Source: Polytrichum commune
Taxonomy: Eukaryota; Streptophyta; Polytrichopsida; Polytrichales; Polytrichaceae
Direction: 5' to 3'
NCBI GenBank assembly: GCA_950295325.1
Contig: OX485806.1
Span: 2,790,001-2,854,000 of the forward strand
DNA length: 64,000 bases
The position numbers and the translations under genes were made by a program. Within the stretch, counting starts at the first letter, position 1. Each line of letters opens with the position of its first letter. The notes under the pieces were generated by a model, which searched no databases, had not been told where the DNA came from, and saw nothing but the letters and a program-made list of their open reading frames with translations. Shown one piece after another: positions 1 to 11,739 of the stretch.

Positions 1-600
1 CCATGTACCAAAAATAAGCACCAAAAACAACATCTTCAAGCCTAGGAAGAAACCTTAAAGAAAAGAGGCAATGTACTTCTGTGAACTGTGAGGCCAAAAC
101 CACCCCCCTTAAGCGTCCTAGTCCGGGTGATGGCTTTGAGAATCACATGCATCTCCTACAACCTTGAACCATGTGCAAGGTAATATTCACAAGTCGTTTC
201 AACTCATTGTGCTTTACTAATGTTAGCCTCTTGGCTTGTGGTAGAGTTGGCTTTCTCAAGAGCCCAACCCGCGGCTTTAGCCACACATGCCCTTAGGGAC
301 AGTCCCCTTGCTCGTTTAATCTTCACTTCCTTTTTCTTGTTGTTGCAAGAATCTTCCACATTCTCCATTAATAATGCAAGTGAGTTATTTTGACCAAGAG
401 GTGCAAGTGTTGAAAAACACTTTTCTCAATGGTTAACACACTCATACAAACCCACACGTGGCACCAACTAGCCTAAATGAATCTAACTACTTAGCCACCA
501 CTAAAATGGCCTAATGTGATTAAGTTCTTAATGTGCTAACACCCACTAATTGGGCTCAGCCTTACTAACCCCTAAACTTCCTAATGGCGGTTTGCCACTA
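1..600. other. gene-free AT-rich sequence
   Basis: No open frame with recognisable protein similarity and no RNA gene was seen. The stretch leads into the 47-bp tandem array that starts near 601. Confidence 0.5.
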
Positions 601-897
601 AGCAGCTTAGCTGCAGTATGTATCAGTTCGACTAGCTGAGCCTGGTAACAGCACTTAGCTGCAATCTGTAGCCTTCGACCAGCTGAGCCTGGTAACAACA
701 CTTAGCTGCAATCTGTAGCCTTCGACCAGCTGAGCCGGTAACAACACTTAGCTGCAATCTGTAGCAGTTCGAACCAGCTGAGCCTGGTAATAGCACTTAG
801 CTGCAATCTGTAGCAGTTCGACCAGCTGAGCCGGTAACAGCACCGAGCTGCAATCTATAGCCTTCGACCATCTGAGCCTGGTAACAACACTTAGACT
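601..897. repeat. 47-bp tandem repeat, about six copies
   Basis: The word CTTAGCTGCA and its variants recur at 606, 654, 701, 747, 796, about 843 and 890, giving periods of 46-49 bp. Each unit also carries CAGCTGAGCC(T)GGTAA. Copies differ by a few substitutions and single-base gaps, so this is a minisatellite of moderate age. No coding frame runs through it. Confidence 0.9.
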
Positions 898-3848
898 GCC
901 TTTAAGCACAGCCACCTTATCCCCTAATCAAATGTTCTCTAATCTCTTCTTCTTCTTTTTTCTTTTTTCCTTAACTAATGAACTAATCTACCACACTAAC
1001 TTCACTAACAACTACCTAATCCTCCTAGGCAATCTCAAGCTCTAAGAGCTCACTCATTTGGGAGGCATTGAGAGAGAGACTAACTTATTAACTTCACTAA
1101 AAACTAATCAACCCACACACGTGGCTCAAGCTCTTAAGAGCTCGCTCTCTTGAGAGCACTTGAGAGAGAGAGGAAAAATGAGAGAGAAAACACCTTAAGT
1201 AGCAAAGAGGGGAAGAGGGAGAGAGGGAGAGAGAGAGGTGAGGATAGGGTGAGAGGATTAGCACCCCCAATCACAATCCTTTAACCTTCTCCTCCAAAGT
1301 AGGGACTAATCCCCATCCACCAAGCTTCCTTCTTCCTAAACTACCAAGGTGGATCCAAAAGTGGGCATTTAACCCATGGAGCTCACCTTACCTCACCTTA
1401 CCCCCTACTCACATTATCAAGGCATACTCTTATTGAATTCAACCTTGAAATAATCACACAACACATTCTAAAGCCTAAACTTAAATCCAAACCACACTTC
1501 ACTCTTTTTATGTTTTGTGAATAATCATAACACATCAAAGTCAAACTAAAATTGGTTTCGAAGAGTTAATCACCACATGTGGGCACCATTTTGGGCTCAC
1601 ATGAACCCACCAGCATCAACCACGATGTGCGGCAAGATGTTGAGCATGGAATTCTCCTCTTTGTCCCAAATATCATAGGGCCGGTCAAAAACACCCTTTG
1701 ACTTTTGAGCAACATCATGGTTTGCCCGAAGATCGTGAAACCAATGTGTATTGGCGTTTTGCCCTTGTCTTCAACAATTATAAAAGGGATTTGATCTTCA
1801 TCACCACCTTGTTTATTGCACAACACTAACCATTTGAGATTTCACACATTTGGAGTCCCAAATGCACAACCCTCCAGCTCTTAGTCACACGATAGTCATA
1901 CTACTTGCATTGAGAATAATCGGCCAAAGAAAAACCTTCAGCCGCAAGATTACTCTAAGCCAACATCCAAACCCTCAACGACAACAAACCCTCCAACCGC
2001 TCCAACACTCTAAACCAAAATCATAATCCCTTTTCACAACAAATCCTACATCCACACCAACATTCTCAAGCAAAAACAAAACCCTCAATTGGAACATAGA
2101 GAGAACTTGGAAATCCTAGGAAACAATTAGAGAGGGGAAAGATGATGACGACTAGACCCACATCATCTACCCTCTATAGGTCCAAAATGGACAAAAGTTC
2201 AATGATTTCATCCATTCCTTTCAACCCATCCCATTCATATCTTCACCCTACTTTAATATTTGTTGGTATTCATTATTGGAGAACCTATATTACTTCTAAG
2301 GAAAATATAAATTCCCCGCATACTCACATCCCTATCTTATATATAATCAATTTTTGTCATTTTGGAGTACCCTTTATTTTCCTAAATGGTTTTGTAAGTT
2401 TTATTCACATGTAAGATGTGCCACCCTATATTTGTTTCCATGTTGTTTGCTAAATTTTCTAAGCAAAATCCCTGGAAAAATGAAAAATGTATCATTTTAT
2501 TTGATTTTTTGGTATGCGTATCACCAAGATGATTATGTATGTATGAAATGTAAGTTAGAAACAAAACATCATATTGATGAACTTGAATGACAAGTTTTCC
2601 ATTTTATTAAAAAATGTGGTTCACAATCTATACATAGTATAATCATATATTGTTATGCATTTTAAAACGAGTTGTGGATTTTCATAAGATGAACACGCTA
2701 CAAAATATCCATGCAAACTCATGTCGTCTTCAATTGATGAAGTTTTTCACAAGTTTTTGCTTCGAAAATGCTTACACAAAGCCCATGACCTTATAGAGAA
2801 AGTTCAACGGCTTTATAGAGAAATGTGTTCTTCAACTCTGTGTGAACAATTTTGCTTCATTGATGTTTTCTAGAACAAGCTTGCAAATCTCACTTTATGC
2901 CTAATCTTGAAATACACAAAACCCTAGGGAAAATAAGGGTTAAATGCAATGAACTACAGTCCTCTTCATCGAGTTATTAGAGTTATTTATAGTGTCTCTC
3001 AAAGAGGGATGAAACCATGGGTTTGGTCCTTCTTCGAGAAAACTTTATAGTAAGAGCTCGTTAGCTCATTGTATATCGGAGCTATTTTGATGTCAAGAGG
3101 AACTTTTGAAACCTCCTCTTTCGACCTCTCAAACTTTGAGAGAATCATAATATCTAAAATAGGGTATGTGCATGGGATCATGCCCCCTAAAACCCACATC
3201 AGCCTATGCAAGGCTAGATTTGCCCACCCGTCCTAGTACGGCAAACTAAGAAACAAATTTTAAATAACATGACTGCACTATTTGTGTTTGATAATTCAAA
3301 CATTAAGAAAATGTGGGTGACCTTGTGTTAATTCTCATAAACTCAAGGTTTGGAACTAAACCCATGGTTTCATCTCCGTTTCTTTACAAATAACTCTATT
3401 CTAACAAGACTATCAACAATGGTGCGGAACGGCATGTTCCTCATCGATCACATGTTTCCCACAATGACACAAATCTAAGACATGTGAAAATGATGAGATC
3501 ACACCAAAGGGGTGTGAACATTGTGACATGTCCTTGACTTAACCCTTCCAAGCTCGAGAAGCTATCTAGGTAGTCGGATCTCGTAACATCGGTTAGCACG
3601 TTTTCCATCCACCAAACAACAATGATGACCTTATTAGGGTAAGTGGAGGGAGTACATCAAAACGGCCAAAAAGAAACGGTCACATGGGAAGGCTCGCTAC
3701 AAGCATGGCTTGTGTAACTTAGCTATTGGTGATACTAGGTGTGGGAGCTTTGGTGAGATGGGATTTCGTCTCTCTCATTCATCCAACCAAAAAATCTCAA
3801 AATATATGCAGCCCAGGGATTATGTTTTTACTTGATTTGACACCGAAA
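898..3848. other. gene-free region with purine-rich tract
   Basis: No gene is supported here. The only compositional feature is a GA-rich stretch at about 1140-1245 made of GAGAGA runs. Short frames at 1566-1826 (-) and 2142-2590 (+) lack family similarity and are treated as chance. Confidence 0.5.
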
Positions 3849-3850
3849 TG

Positions 3851-4186
3851 CCATTAAATAATATTATTAGTGTGGGCCATGCTAATTATCTAGTCATGGT
3901 GGAATAATTAACATGGGTCCAAGACCCCGGGCCTTCTTCTAGGCATGCATGAGGATTCCAACCAACTTATTTAAAAATATTAGTTATAGAACAAAAGTAG
4001 CACAAAATAAAATAATCATCCACATTAATTTTTTAGAAGAAAAAAAAACAAGTATTATGGCCCATGCTAGTTTTCTACTAGAAATTAATGTGAGAATTAA
4101 TGTGGCCCACATTAATCTCGTTGTGAAAATCAAGAGTGGGCCCTTGAAAAATATAGTGGCCACAATAATAAGACTATTTAGTGTAG
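3851..4186. mobile_element. non-autonomous TIR element, TAGTGTGGGCC family, copy 1
   Basis: The left end carries TATTAGTGTGGGCC and the right end carries ATTTAGTGTAG. The interior is shared with copies at about 9405-9776, 11372-11736 and 39795-40310, for example the phrases CCAACCAAC and AATGTGGCCCACA. No transposase frame is present, so it is a MITE-like passenger. Boundaries are accurate to perhaps 10 bp because the termini have diverged. Confidence 0.7.
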
Positions 4187-5520
4187 CTTTGAAGGACCCA
4201 AACTAGTGTGAACCAAGTTATTTGAGTTAAATAGGCAACAAACATACCGGAGGGGGGATGGTCAAATTTATGTGTTAGATGGATGAGAGGTACGCTCATA
4301 TGCGATAATTTTCCTCTCACTGGGAGATTTGCCCATCCCTTATTAGTAAGAACTTACCATCTCTTCACATAAATATACTATAGGTAGCAAGGCCTTTTTG
4401 CTATCATTGTATTTGAGAAGAACACACCTACATAGGTGCGTTTTATGTTGGCATAAGAAATTAGGGCATGTGTACATTAGTGACTAAAGGCCATGACCAC
4501 TGCTTTGTAAACTTTCTCATTGGTTGGAAATTGAGTGATAATCCCATTTCAGTTCACATCATGTCATTATGGTGGAGAATGGTAAATCATGTTAAATCAT
4601 GGTTATTCATATTAGAGAATGGTGGAGAAAGTGATATGGAGTTCTATATATGTTGAAATGAATAATGTTTGGTGGTCATCCAAAATTTAGCAAGTACATT
4701 CACTGTGTAATAAATGTCATGTCATGTCATTTTCAGAGACTTAACTTATCATTGCAATCTTGAAGGCTTATAAATGAAACAAAAGTGATTTTAAAGCCAA
4801 GGAAGCCAAAAAGGGTTATGGGTTTACAAGTACCTCAAGATGGTGTCAAACCAATTATATTCTTTAGAGGGACAGAGTGCATTAGCCTCCTTGAGATAGA
4901 GGTTAATATCAACTCGATGATCCAATTACAAGAAAGACTTATAACTCCCTAACACTACATCCCGAAACAATGATTGAAACTTATTTTTATAGAATTAAAA
5001 AATGTTTATATCCAAAAATAATAATTCAAATGCGGTTGCTATCCAAATGGAACAACAAAGTTAAAAGTTTTAGCGATATGTTTTTGACACCCAAGGTCAT
5101 TCACATGGGTAAAGAGTCAACCTAATTGCACATACCAATGTATGTGGTGGCATTCCATCCATTAAGAAGGTGAAAACTTGACAACAAACTATTCTACAAC
5201 TTGGAAATTGTAATGCTCACTTGCTTTAAATCCACACAATATATCAAATTTCTTTGAGTAGTGTGTTGTAGTCTAGCTAGAATGAATTGCATGACATAAT
5301 AGCAGGCATGGATGGATGCTCTTTATGATAGAGAATAGATGGCATCAATAAGAGAATATTCATTGTAGCATGAGTCAGTAGGGTGAATCTCATAATATAA
5401 CGCTCACATAGAAAATATAGCAAGGGTTGAAGGGAGATATTGGTCAAGAACCTTGGAACTACCATATGCTTGGGAGAGGTTCTTTTGAGATTAGAATTGG
5501 GAATGAACAAAGAACTCTTA
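4187..5520. other. gene-free intergenic sequence
   Basis: No supported gene. Around 4255-4330 there is a fragment (GATGAGAGGTAC) shared with about 14840 and 23780, the end of another dispersed repeat. Nothing else was recognised. Confidence 0.45.
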
Positions 5521-6080
5521 GGGGCACTTTATATTAGGGCCCATTTCTAGGGCCCATTTCCAAACCCTAGGCATCAACCAATGAGAGTGCTTAGATTCCC
5601 AAATGGGCCCTAATATAGGCCCAAGGGCTTTATATTGAGAGTCCGCCCACTTCTCCTAAAGCTTGCATGGCGGGTGACATGGCGGCGTTTTGGAGGGAAA
5701 AAATTGGGCCGAAGGCAAAAAAATGGGTCGAGGGTTTATGGAGACCTACTTCGCACCTACGGTCCACTTCACCCAACTTCCGTCATATAGTCATTTATGA
5801 CTTTATGACTTTATGACTTTATGACTTTAGTTCAAGCAAGGGCATGATTCATTTAAGACAAAGTGGGCCGTGGATTGGGCCTTATAATATAAAATCCCTA
5901 GGCCCATTTGGAAGGCCCACTTTAAAGTAGAATTTCCAATTTGGGCCCTACAAGTGGGCCTATGGACTTTATATTGCAAGGCCCACTCAACGGCCCACTT
6001 TGTAAAGTAGGGCTAAAGTTAAGGCCCACTTCAAGTCCAAGTGGGCTCAACTCCAAATGGGCCCTAATATAAAGTGCCCC
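5521..6080. mobile_element. Harbinger/Tourist-like MITE with perfect 26-bp TIRs
   Basis: The first 26 bases (5521-5546, beginning GGGGCACTTTATATTAGGGC) are the exact reverse complement of 6055-6080. TTA lies immediately outside on both sides (5518-5520 and 6081-6083), the target duplication typical of PIF/Harbinger elements. The interior is rich in GGGCCCATTT words and has a 9-bp microsatellite (four TTTATGACT units near 5795-5830). No transposase is encoded. Intact ends suggest the youngest insertion of this type in the window. Confidence 0.88.
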
Positions 6081-6898
6081 TTAAGAGTGGTTTGCGGCCC
6101 TTTATTATTAGCTTATATGAAGGGGTTCTTTTCATGAATAGTCACTTTCATCCAAAATGGATGAGCTTACCCGAACACCACAAAGCTCGAGCCCCATTGA
6201 TTGGGCCTCACCGCGTGGGTATAATCACAAAGGCCATGTCACCAAAAGAAGTTCAAATCTATGCATCGGGTACATTCAAGCCCCATGGGTGGTGGTGGGA
6301 AGAATGATGTCATTCTTGAGAGGCCCAAGGCAATCCAAACAAGGGTGGGGGGTGTGATGAGGCATTCGTCATCCATTCAAAACCATGTACAAAGTGACTC
6401 CATTGTTTCTGGATTGTTCAGTGATCTTCGTGCCCTTTTACTTTTTTACTTTTTTGGGGCCTTGGGCATTGTGAAACCTTCAAGTACCCCCTTGCAATGA
6501 GGATGTTTTAAGATCGAGGGACACATGACTCAATATCACTTAAAGACCTGCATGCATATTCTTAGATCCACGAGTATGATATCTAAAAATTGAAGTATTA
6601 TGTGGACCGCCACACTAGTTTACTTTCGTCCACATACAATGTACCTGACCCACTTATGAAATCGAAATGGATAAAGTTATGGTGCGTGACTTGTTTCGGC
6701 TCCTTTTAATGTTCATTATTTCCATCCTTTTGTTCTTGTTTTGGCAATGAGCATGTGTCATTCATGGCCTCATAACACTCCTATCGAACTACACTCATAG
6801 AGTGGGCCACATGAAAGTGGATGAGAGGGAATTGTTGCACATGAGCACATCTCTCATTCATCCATGTTAAAGAAAACATGTCTTCTGTAGGGTCCTTG
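6081..6898. other. gene-free intergenic sequence
   Basis: Overlapping small frames at 6074-6500 (+) show no recognisable domain. No other structure was seen. Confidence 0.4.
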
Positions 6899-8139
6899 CT
6901 ACATTGTTTATGGTATTTAGTGTCACATATGTTATATGTTAAGGGCCTAAGCTAGATGCTTAGATGTGGTATACTTGGATTAAAAGATTTAAGGTTTGAT
7001 CAAGCAAGAAATAAAGACTAACCATGCTTTGTTATACTTAGCATGTGAGCGGATGGTGTTTGGAGTCGAACAACTCCGAAAGGAAGAAGTGGGTCAGACA
7101 AACCCAAAAATAATGGTGCACAACGGCTAGAACAACCCATGAAGGAATTGTGCACATGAGTTAGACAACTACCAATTGAATATCTTTGTGTCACAGTTAG
7201 ACACCTCCCTCTGGAAGATCTTTGTATTGGAGTTAGACAACTCCAACTAGAAGATATGGTTCAGAAGTAGACAACTCCCAATGGATGGATGTTGTTCATG
7301 GGAGCTACACAATTCTTAATGAATAAAAAAATATAGTTGGAATTGGACAGTTCCAACTAAAGAATGGATGAATGGATCTAATTGAAATTAGATGTTTCCA
7401 ACTAGAAGAATGGATGATTGGAACAAGTTGGAATTAGACAATTCCTACTAGAAGAATAGGTGAATGCATCGACTTGGAATTAGGCAGTTCCAACTAGAAG
7501 AATGGATGATTGGATCAAGTTGCAGTTAGACATTTCCAACTAGAAGAATAAATGAATGCATCAAGTTGGAATTAAACAATTCCAACTAGTGGAGTGTGAT
7601 TGAGCCAAGAGAGAGATGATTCGTAGTAGAACGAAACATAGAGATATGACTAGAAGACTTTAATATATGAGAAATAAAAAGTGTAAGTAGTGTTTTGGCA
7701 TAAAAGGGAGCTTAGGGAAGGAGAGAGAATATTTTGTCTCTCTCCTATTGTCAAGTGGTTTGAGCTCATATGCAATCACAATCCTGTGGTTAAGTTGTAA
7801 AGATTTTCGAATATACAAAGTTTGGAAGCTCATAATCTAGTGTTTCAGGTGCATTCTCGAGTGTATTATTGTTGTGAAAAAGAGGATCATGACACTAGAG
7901 GTATCAAAGTGTCATGTAGGCTACTTGTCAATATGATATTATGCGTCAACATAGGTAAGTTTTTTAAGTGATAATTGTTTACATTATAAGATGTAGTGTA
8001 GCACATTGGGGTATTTGAGATGATATTTATGTGATTTACTATGAAAGGGGAAGATATTATCAAGCATACTAATGCCAAGTGTCATTTGTGTACACTTTAG
8101 TGAACTTGTAGACGTTTGTGTGACATAGGCATACACCTC
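6899..8139 (-). mobile_element. foldback-family element, inverted copy carrying a tandem array
   Basis: The left end, 6899-6930, matches the terminal repeat of the element at 8146-8836 (GGTATTTAGTGTCACAT). The segment 7880-8139 reads as the reverse complement of the interior of the same family as seen at 25,375-25,500. It therefore looks like a copy in opposite orientation to its neighbour, expanded by the 7050-7600 minisatellite. No protein is encoded. The right end is truncated where the next element begins. Confidence 0.65.
7050..7600. repeat. about 55-bp tandem repeat with self-complementary core
   Basis: Roughly ten degenerate units each contain GTTGGAATTAGACAATTCC or a variant, a short inverted repeat (TTGGAATT...AATTCCAA), followed by ACTAGAAGAATGGATGA. 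Later units (about 7330-7595) are the most regular. The array lies inside the inverted foldback copy. Confidence 0.8.
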
Positions 8140-8145
8140 AAACCA

Positions 8146-8836
8146 CTACACCATTTACGATATTTAGTGTCACATGCATAATAGTGTCACTTGCCTTGTT
8201 TCGAGGCTTATGTTGGGTTACAATAATGATTCACAACTTCATCATAAGTATCACCTCAAGACACTTGGTGTTCAAGTACGCTTACTAATATATTGGCACG
8301 AGTATGTTCATTAGTGTTATGAGGTGCATGCAGATGTTACATAATGGTCTACGAATTGACTAAAATGTACACAAATGATACATGCGATCCTCAAGAATAT
8401 CTTCTCGCATACTAAACTGTAAACATGTGACAATTGCCATTGATACACTCAAAAATATCTTCTTCTTGCATATTAAAACCCAAGGCTACCATCAAAAGTA
8501 TCCCAATGTGCTACTGTGAATGTCATAATGTAGGTATTTTTTCACTTAAAGAAGTTACTCATGTTCACAAATGGAATTAGCAAGTCGAACACTTTAAGAC
8601 CCCTAGGCATCTAGTTTAGGCCCTTCACAAAAAGTATATGTGACACTAAATACCATAAATGGTGCATTGAACATACTCATGCCAAGATATTAGTAAGCGC
8701 ACTTGAACGCCAAGTGTCATGAGACGATACCGATGGTGAAGTTGTTAACCATTAGTGTAACATAGCATATGTCTGAAAATATATAGGGTCAGTGACACTA
8801 TTATACATGTGACACTAAATACCATACATGGTGTAG
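8146..8836 (+). mobile_element. foldback transposable element with 45-bp terminal inverted repeats
   Basis: Positions 8146-8190 are nearly the exact reverse complement of 8792-8836; both arms contain TATTTAGTGTCACATG. Complementarity continues inward: about 8250-8310 pairs with about 8661-8720 (both sides contain TTGGCAYGAGTATGTTCA in the appropriate sense). The element is therefore mostly two long arms around a short centre. It has no coding capacity. A related copy lies at 25,227-25,727. Confidence 0.82.
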
Positions 8837-9404
8837 TTCATCTCAAGAAGCGCCGAATTCTAGAAAGTTAACACAAACTTCGCCTTAATTATTCCAAGAT
8901 ATAAAATAGCTGGATCGTCTTCTTCTTTTCAAATAATTTGTGGGACATATCTTTAGCACAATTTGTGAGACCTCTACAATTCTATGTAGGAATCGTTTTT
9001 CTACACCCCAAGCTCAATGTAAGTTGTTAACCTTTTGAACAATTTGAATGAGGTGCCTAAGTACAAGTTTACACTAGGGTTCAAGACCATAGGAACTTTG
9101 AAATTGAGCAATCCTATTAGTTGAGAGCAAAACAACTATGGACCTAAGGAGTTTCAAGGTTTGAACCAAGTATGCAAAAAATGAAGGGGTGTTATGATTG
9201 TGGCACCACTTTCCCACCATATATCAGCGGGCCCAACTCAAGAAAATACTCCACCCAATCAGGAACTCAAATATCAAGCTTGCTAGGTTCATAATTGAGC
9301 CCAAAAAGTAAGATCCATAAAGGGGTGTTGTCGACCCCGAGTTTCTTGGACTAGGACCCCCAATGTAAACCCACCCTCAACTATCTTAGGCTTCCATCAA
9401 TAGA

Positions 9405-9776
9405 TGAATTAGTTGTATTAGTGTGGGTGAAAAGTTAACATAGAAACAATCAATATGGGCCACACTAATTTTCTAGTCAAGGTAGAATCACCATTGGTCC
9501 AAGAGCTTGGGTCTTCCCCCAAGTCTTCAAAAGGACTTCCAACCAACATCGTACACAAATAAAATAATCGCCTTATATCAAAAGTAGGAAAAAAACAACC
9601 ATTGATCACCCACATTGTTTTTTAGAAGAAATAAAACAACTATTGTGGTCCATGCTAAGTTTATGCTAGAAATTAAGTATGGGTTGATCAATGTGGTCCA
9701 CATCAATTCTCATCATGAGAATCAACATGGGCTCTAGAAAATTAATGTGGCCCACAATAACATGGCTACTTAGTGG
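9405..9776. mobile_element. non-autonomous TIR element, TAGTGTGGGCC family, copy 2
   Basis: Begins with ATTAGTGTGGG and ends with CCCACAATAACATGGCTACT. The interior is collinear with the copy at 11372-11736, including CTTCCAACCAACA and the paired phrases GGGCCACACTAATTTTCT and AATGTGGCCCAC. No frame encodes a transposase. Confidence 0.7.
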
Positions 9777-9795
9777 AACTCATAACATTATTCAG

Positions 9796-9927
9796 ATCCA
9801 TAACATTGTTATGTAAGACTGACAATATTCCACAAAATATTCCCGAATATTTCTCACATTCAACATGAATGTGAGAAATATTCAAGAATATTTTGTGGAA
9901 TATTGTCAGTCCTACATTGTTATGGAT
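9796..9927. repeat. long near-perfect hairpin
   Basis: The left arm (9796 to about 9858) and the right arm (about 9864-9927) are reverse complements around a five-base loop. The inner stem pairs about 42 bases with two adjacent mismatches. The outer stem re-pairs after a five-base asymmetry through ATCCATAAC/GTTATGGAT. This could be a snapback MITE or the precursor of a small RNA; the sequence does not distinguish these. Confidence 0.85.
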
Positions 9928-10305
9928 TTGAACAATGTTATGCTTTCAGTGACATAGTATTATGTATTTGATAATGACCATAGGGTGGCCCAACAAACTC
10001 TTGAAACAACATCTTAATTAATAATCAACATTTTCATTGCTTTGTTGATCTCTTTTATTTTTATAAGTGCCATATTATCCTATTCTAAGGCCATTGTATA
10101 CTAAAAGTAGGATATTTACATCATACACCACCCTTTGGGAGATTATGATGTACGAAATCAAATGCTAGGCAAAAACATGTCCCATCACACATGCATGTAC
10201 GGTAAGCACATCAAATAATCTGATTCATGTGGGCCACCATTCGAGTTACACATAGTTATAGCTATTCACTAAAATTATAATTTTCTGCTCATGTAAAACA
10301 AACAA

Positions 10306-10939
10306 CCACACTAATTATTGTATTTAGTGTCATAAGGTGTTTTATGTCATTGTGTCATTAGGTTTACATATAATTTTGAGCAAGACGATTAGAATTGGTG
10401 GCACTAAGGATCACTTCACAAACGAGCCAAGAGCCGTGTCCATGAAATTGTGGGAGCCCAAAGGAAAGTGTCCAAAGACCATCCCAAGACACCTCCAAAA
10501 TTATGCAGTGTGGTCATGGATCCTCAAGTGTAGTGTGAAGTCATATGTGACCGGGCCCTCAACCAAATGCTATTCCTATAAATTTCTATTCACACGGGGT
10601 CCTCACACATGATTAAATAGATAAATCAACGGTTGTGAGCATTCAAAGTGCCATGGTCTCCCAGTTTTATGTTGGGCCTACCTCCAAGAGGTGGTTTTGG
10701 AAAATAATCCAAGTGACCATGAAACATGATCCATTCGATGCCATATAGGAATCCATGTAGACTTTACGTCCATCTTGCATTCACATACTCCGTTGGTCCC
10801 TCAAGCGTAGTGTGAAGCGAACTTGGACCGGCTCCACCTTTTCCACCAATGAGAGTGCTTGAAGTGTACTGGTCACGCATGGGCTCTCAGTCTTGTGTGT
10901 GAAGTGGCCCCAATAAGTACATTCAATATTTTAGTGTAG
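10306..10939. mobile_element. CTACACTAA-type element split by a nested MITE
   Basis: The left end at 10306 (CCACACTAATTATTGTATTT) and right end at 10939 (TTTTAGTGTAG) correspond to the termini of the elements at 18754-19136 and 20372-20766. The shared interior phrase GAGCAAGACGATTAGAATTG is present. The body is interrupted at 10,408-10,911 by a different element. Confidence 0.6.
10408..10911 (+). mobile_element. Harbinger-like MITE, CACTTCACACACGAG family, nested copy
   Basis: About 504 bp, collinear with the reverse complement of 26,972-27,473 over the full length. Shared landmarks are GCTCTTGGCTCGT, GGTGGTTTTGGAAA-like words and CTCAAGCGTAGTGTGAAG. The ends carry CACTTCACA and TGTGTGAAGTGGCC. 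A TAA precedes it and AATAA follows, consistent with a decayed TAA duplication. No protein is encoded. Confidence 0.75.
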
Positions 10940-11371
10940 TTACTTGATCTTTTGAAAGTGGTGCCCGGGTCGGGCAGGCCATTGAAAGAATGTGGTCATT
11001 CTGGTGGGGGGTGGGGGGTGGGCTCTCGAGTCTCGAGTACAAGTAGGTATGGTGACATCCCTTGCATATAATGCTTACTTACTAGTAAGTTGGAATGCAC
11101 TTACTATTGTCAAATGTCATCATCAAAACTAGCCAACTTAATCATCTCCTAGTAGCCCCACCCACGTTTATTGGTGCGGGCCACCAGTGAACAATTCCTA
11201 TCAACACTAGTTAAATCCAATGGTTGTCACTGGCCAAACTGGAGCTAAAAGTGGTCCATGTTGGTAAGAGTCGTTTGATGGTCACCCACACCAATAAGTG
11301 TGAGCATGTTATGAGTTAACTCAACTTAACTTTTCAAGTATGTGGAAGCAACGAATGGGGAGAGCCAGATA

Positions 11372-11736
11372 CCACACTAAATGATTCTATTTAGTGTGGG
11401 TGGGAGATTAATGTTGAAATAGTCAATGTGGGCCACACTAATTTTCTGGTAAAGGTGGAACCAAGACCCATGGTCTTCCTCTAAGTCTTCGTGAAGACTT
11501 CCAACCAACACCTTACACATAACAAAGTAGTCATCTTACATCAACAGTAGCAACCCCCCAAAAAAAGAATCGCCCACATTAATTTTCTAGAAAACCGAAC
11601 TAAATGTGCACATGCTAACTTTCTCCTATAAATTTAGTGTGGGTTGAATACTAATGTGGTCTTCATTAATTCTAATTATTAGCATGGGCTCTAAAAATTT
11701 ATTGTGGCCCATAGTAATAGGATCCTTTAGTATAAT
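11372..11736. mobile_element. non-autonomous TIR element, TAGTGTGGGCC family, copy 3
   Basis: The left end reads CCACACTAAATGATTCTATT and then TTAGTGTGGG. The right end, reverse complemented, is a diverged version of the same. The interior matches copy 2 closely, including ACTTCCAACCAACACC and the run of A residues before CGCCCACATTAA. Confidence 0.72.
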
Positions 11737-11739
11737 TAC

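Noticed and set aside
601-897. CRISPR-like regularly spaced repeat
   Set aside because: Units are directly abutting 47-bp minisatellite copies without unique spacers, in a plant nuclear context.
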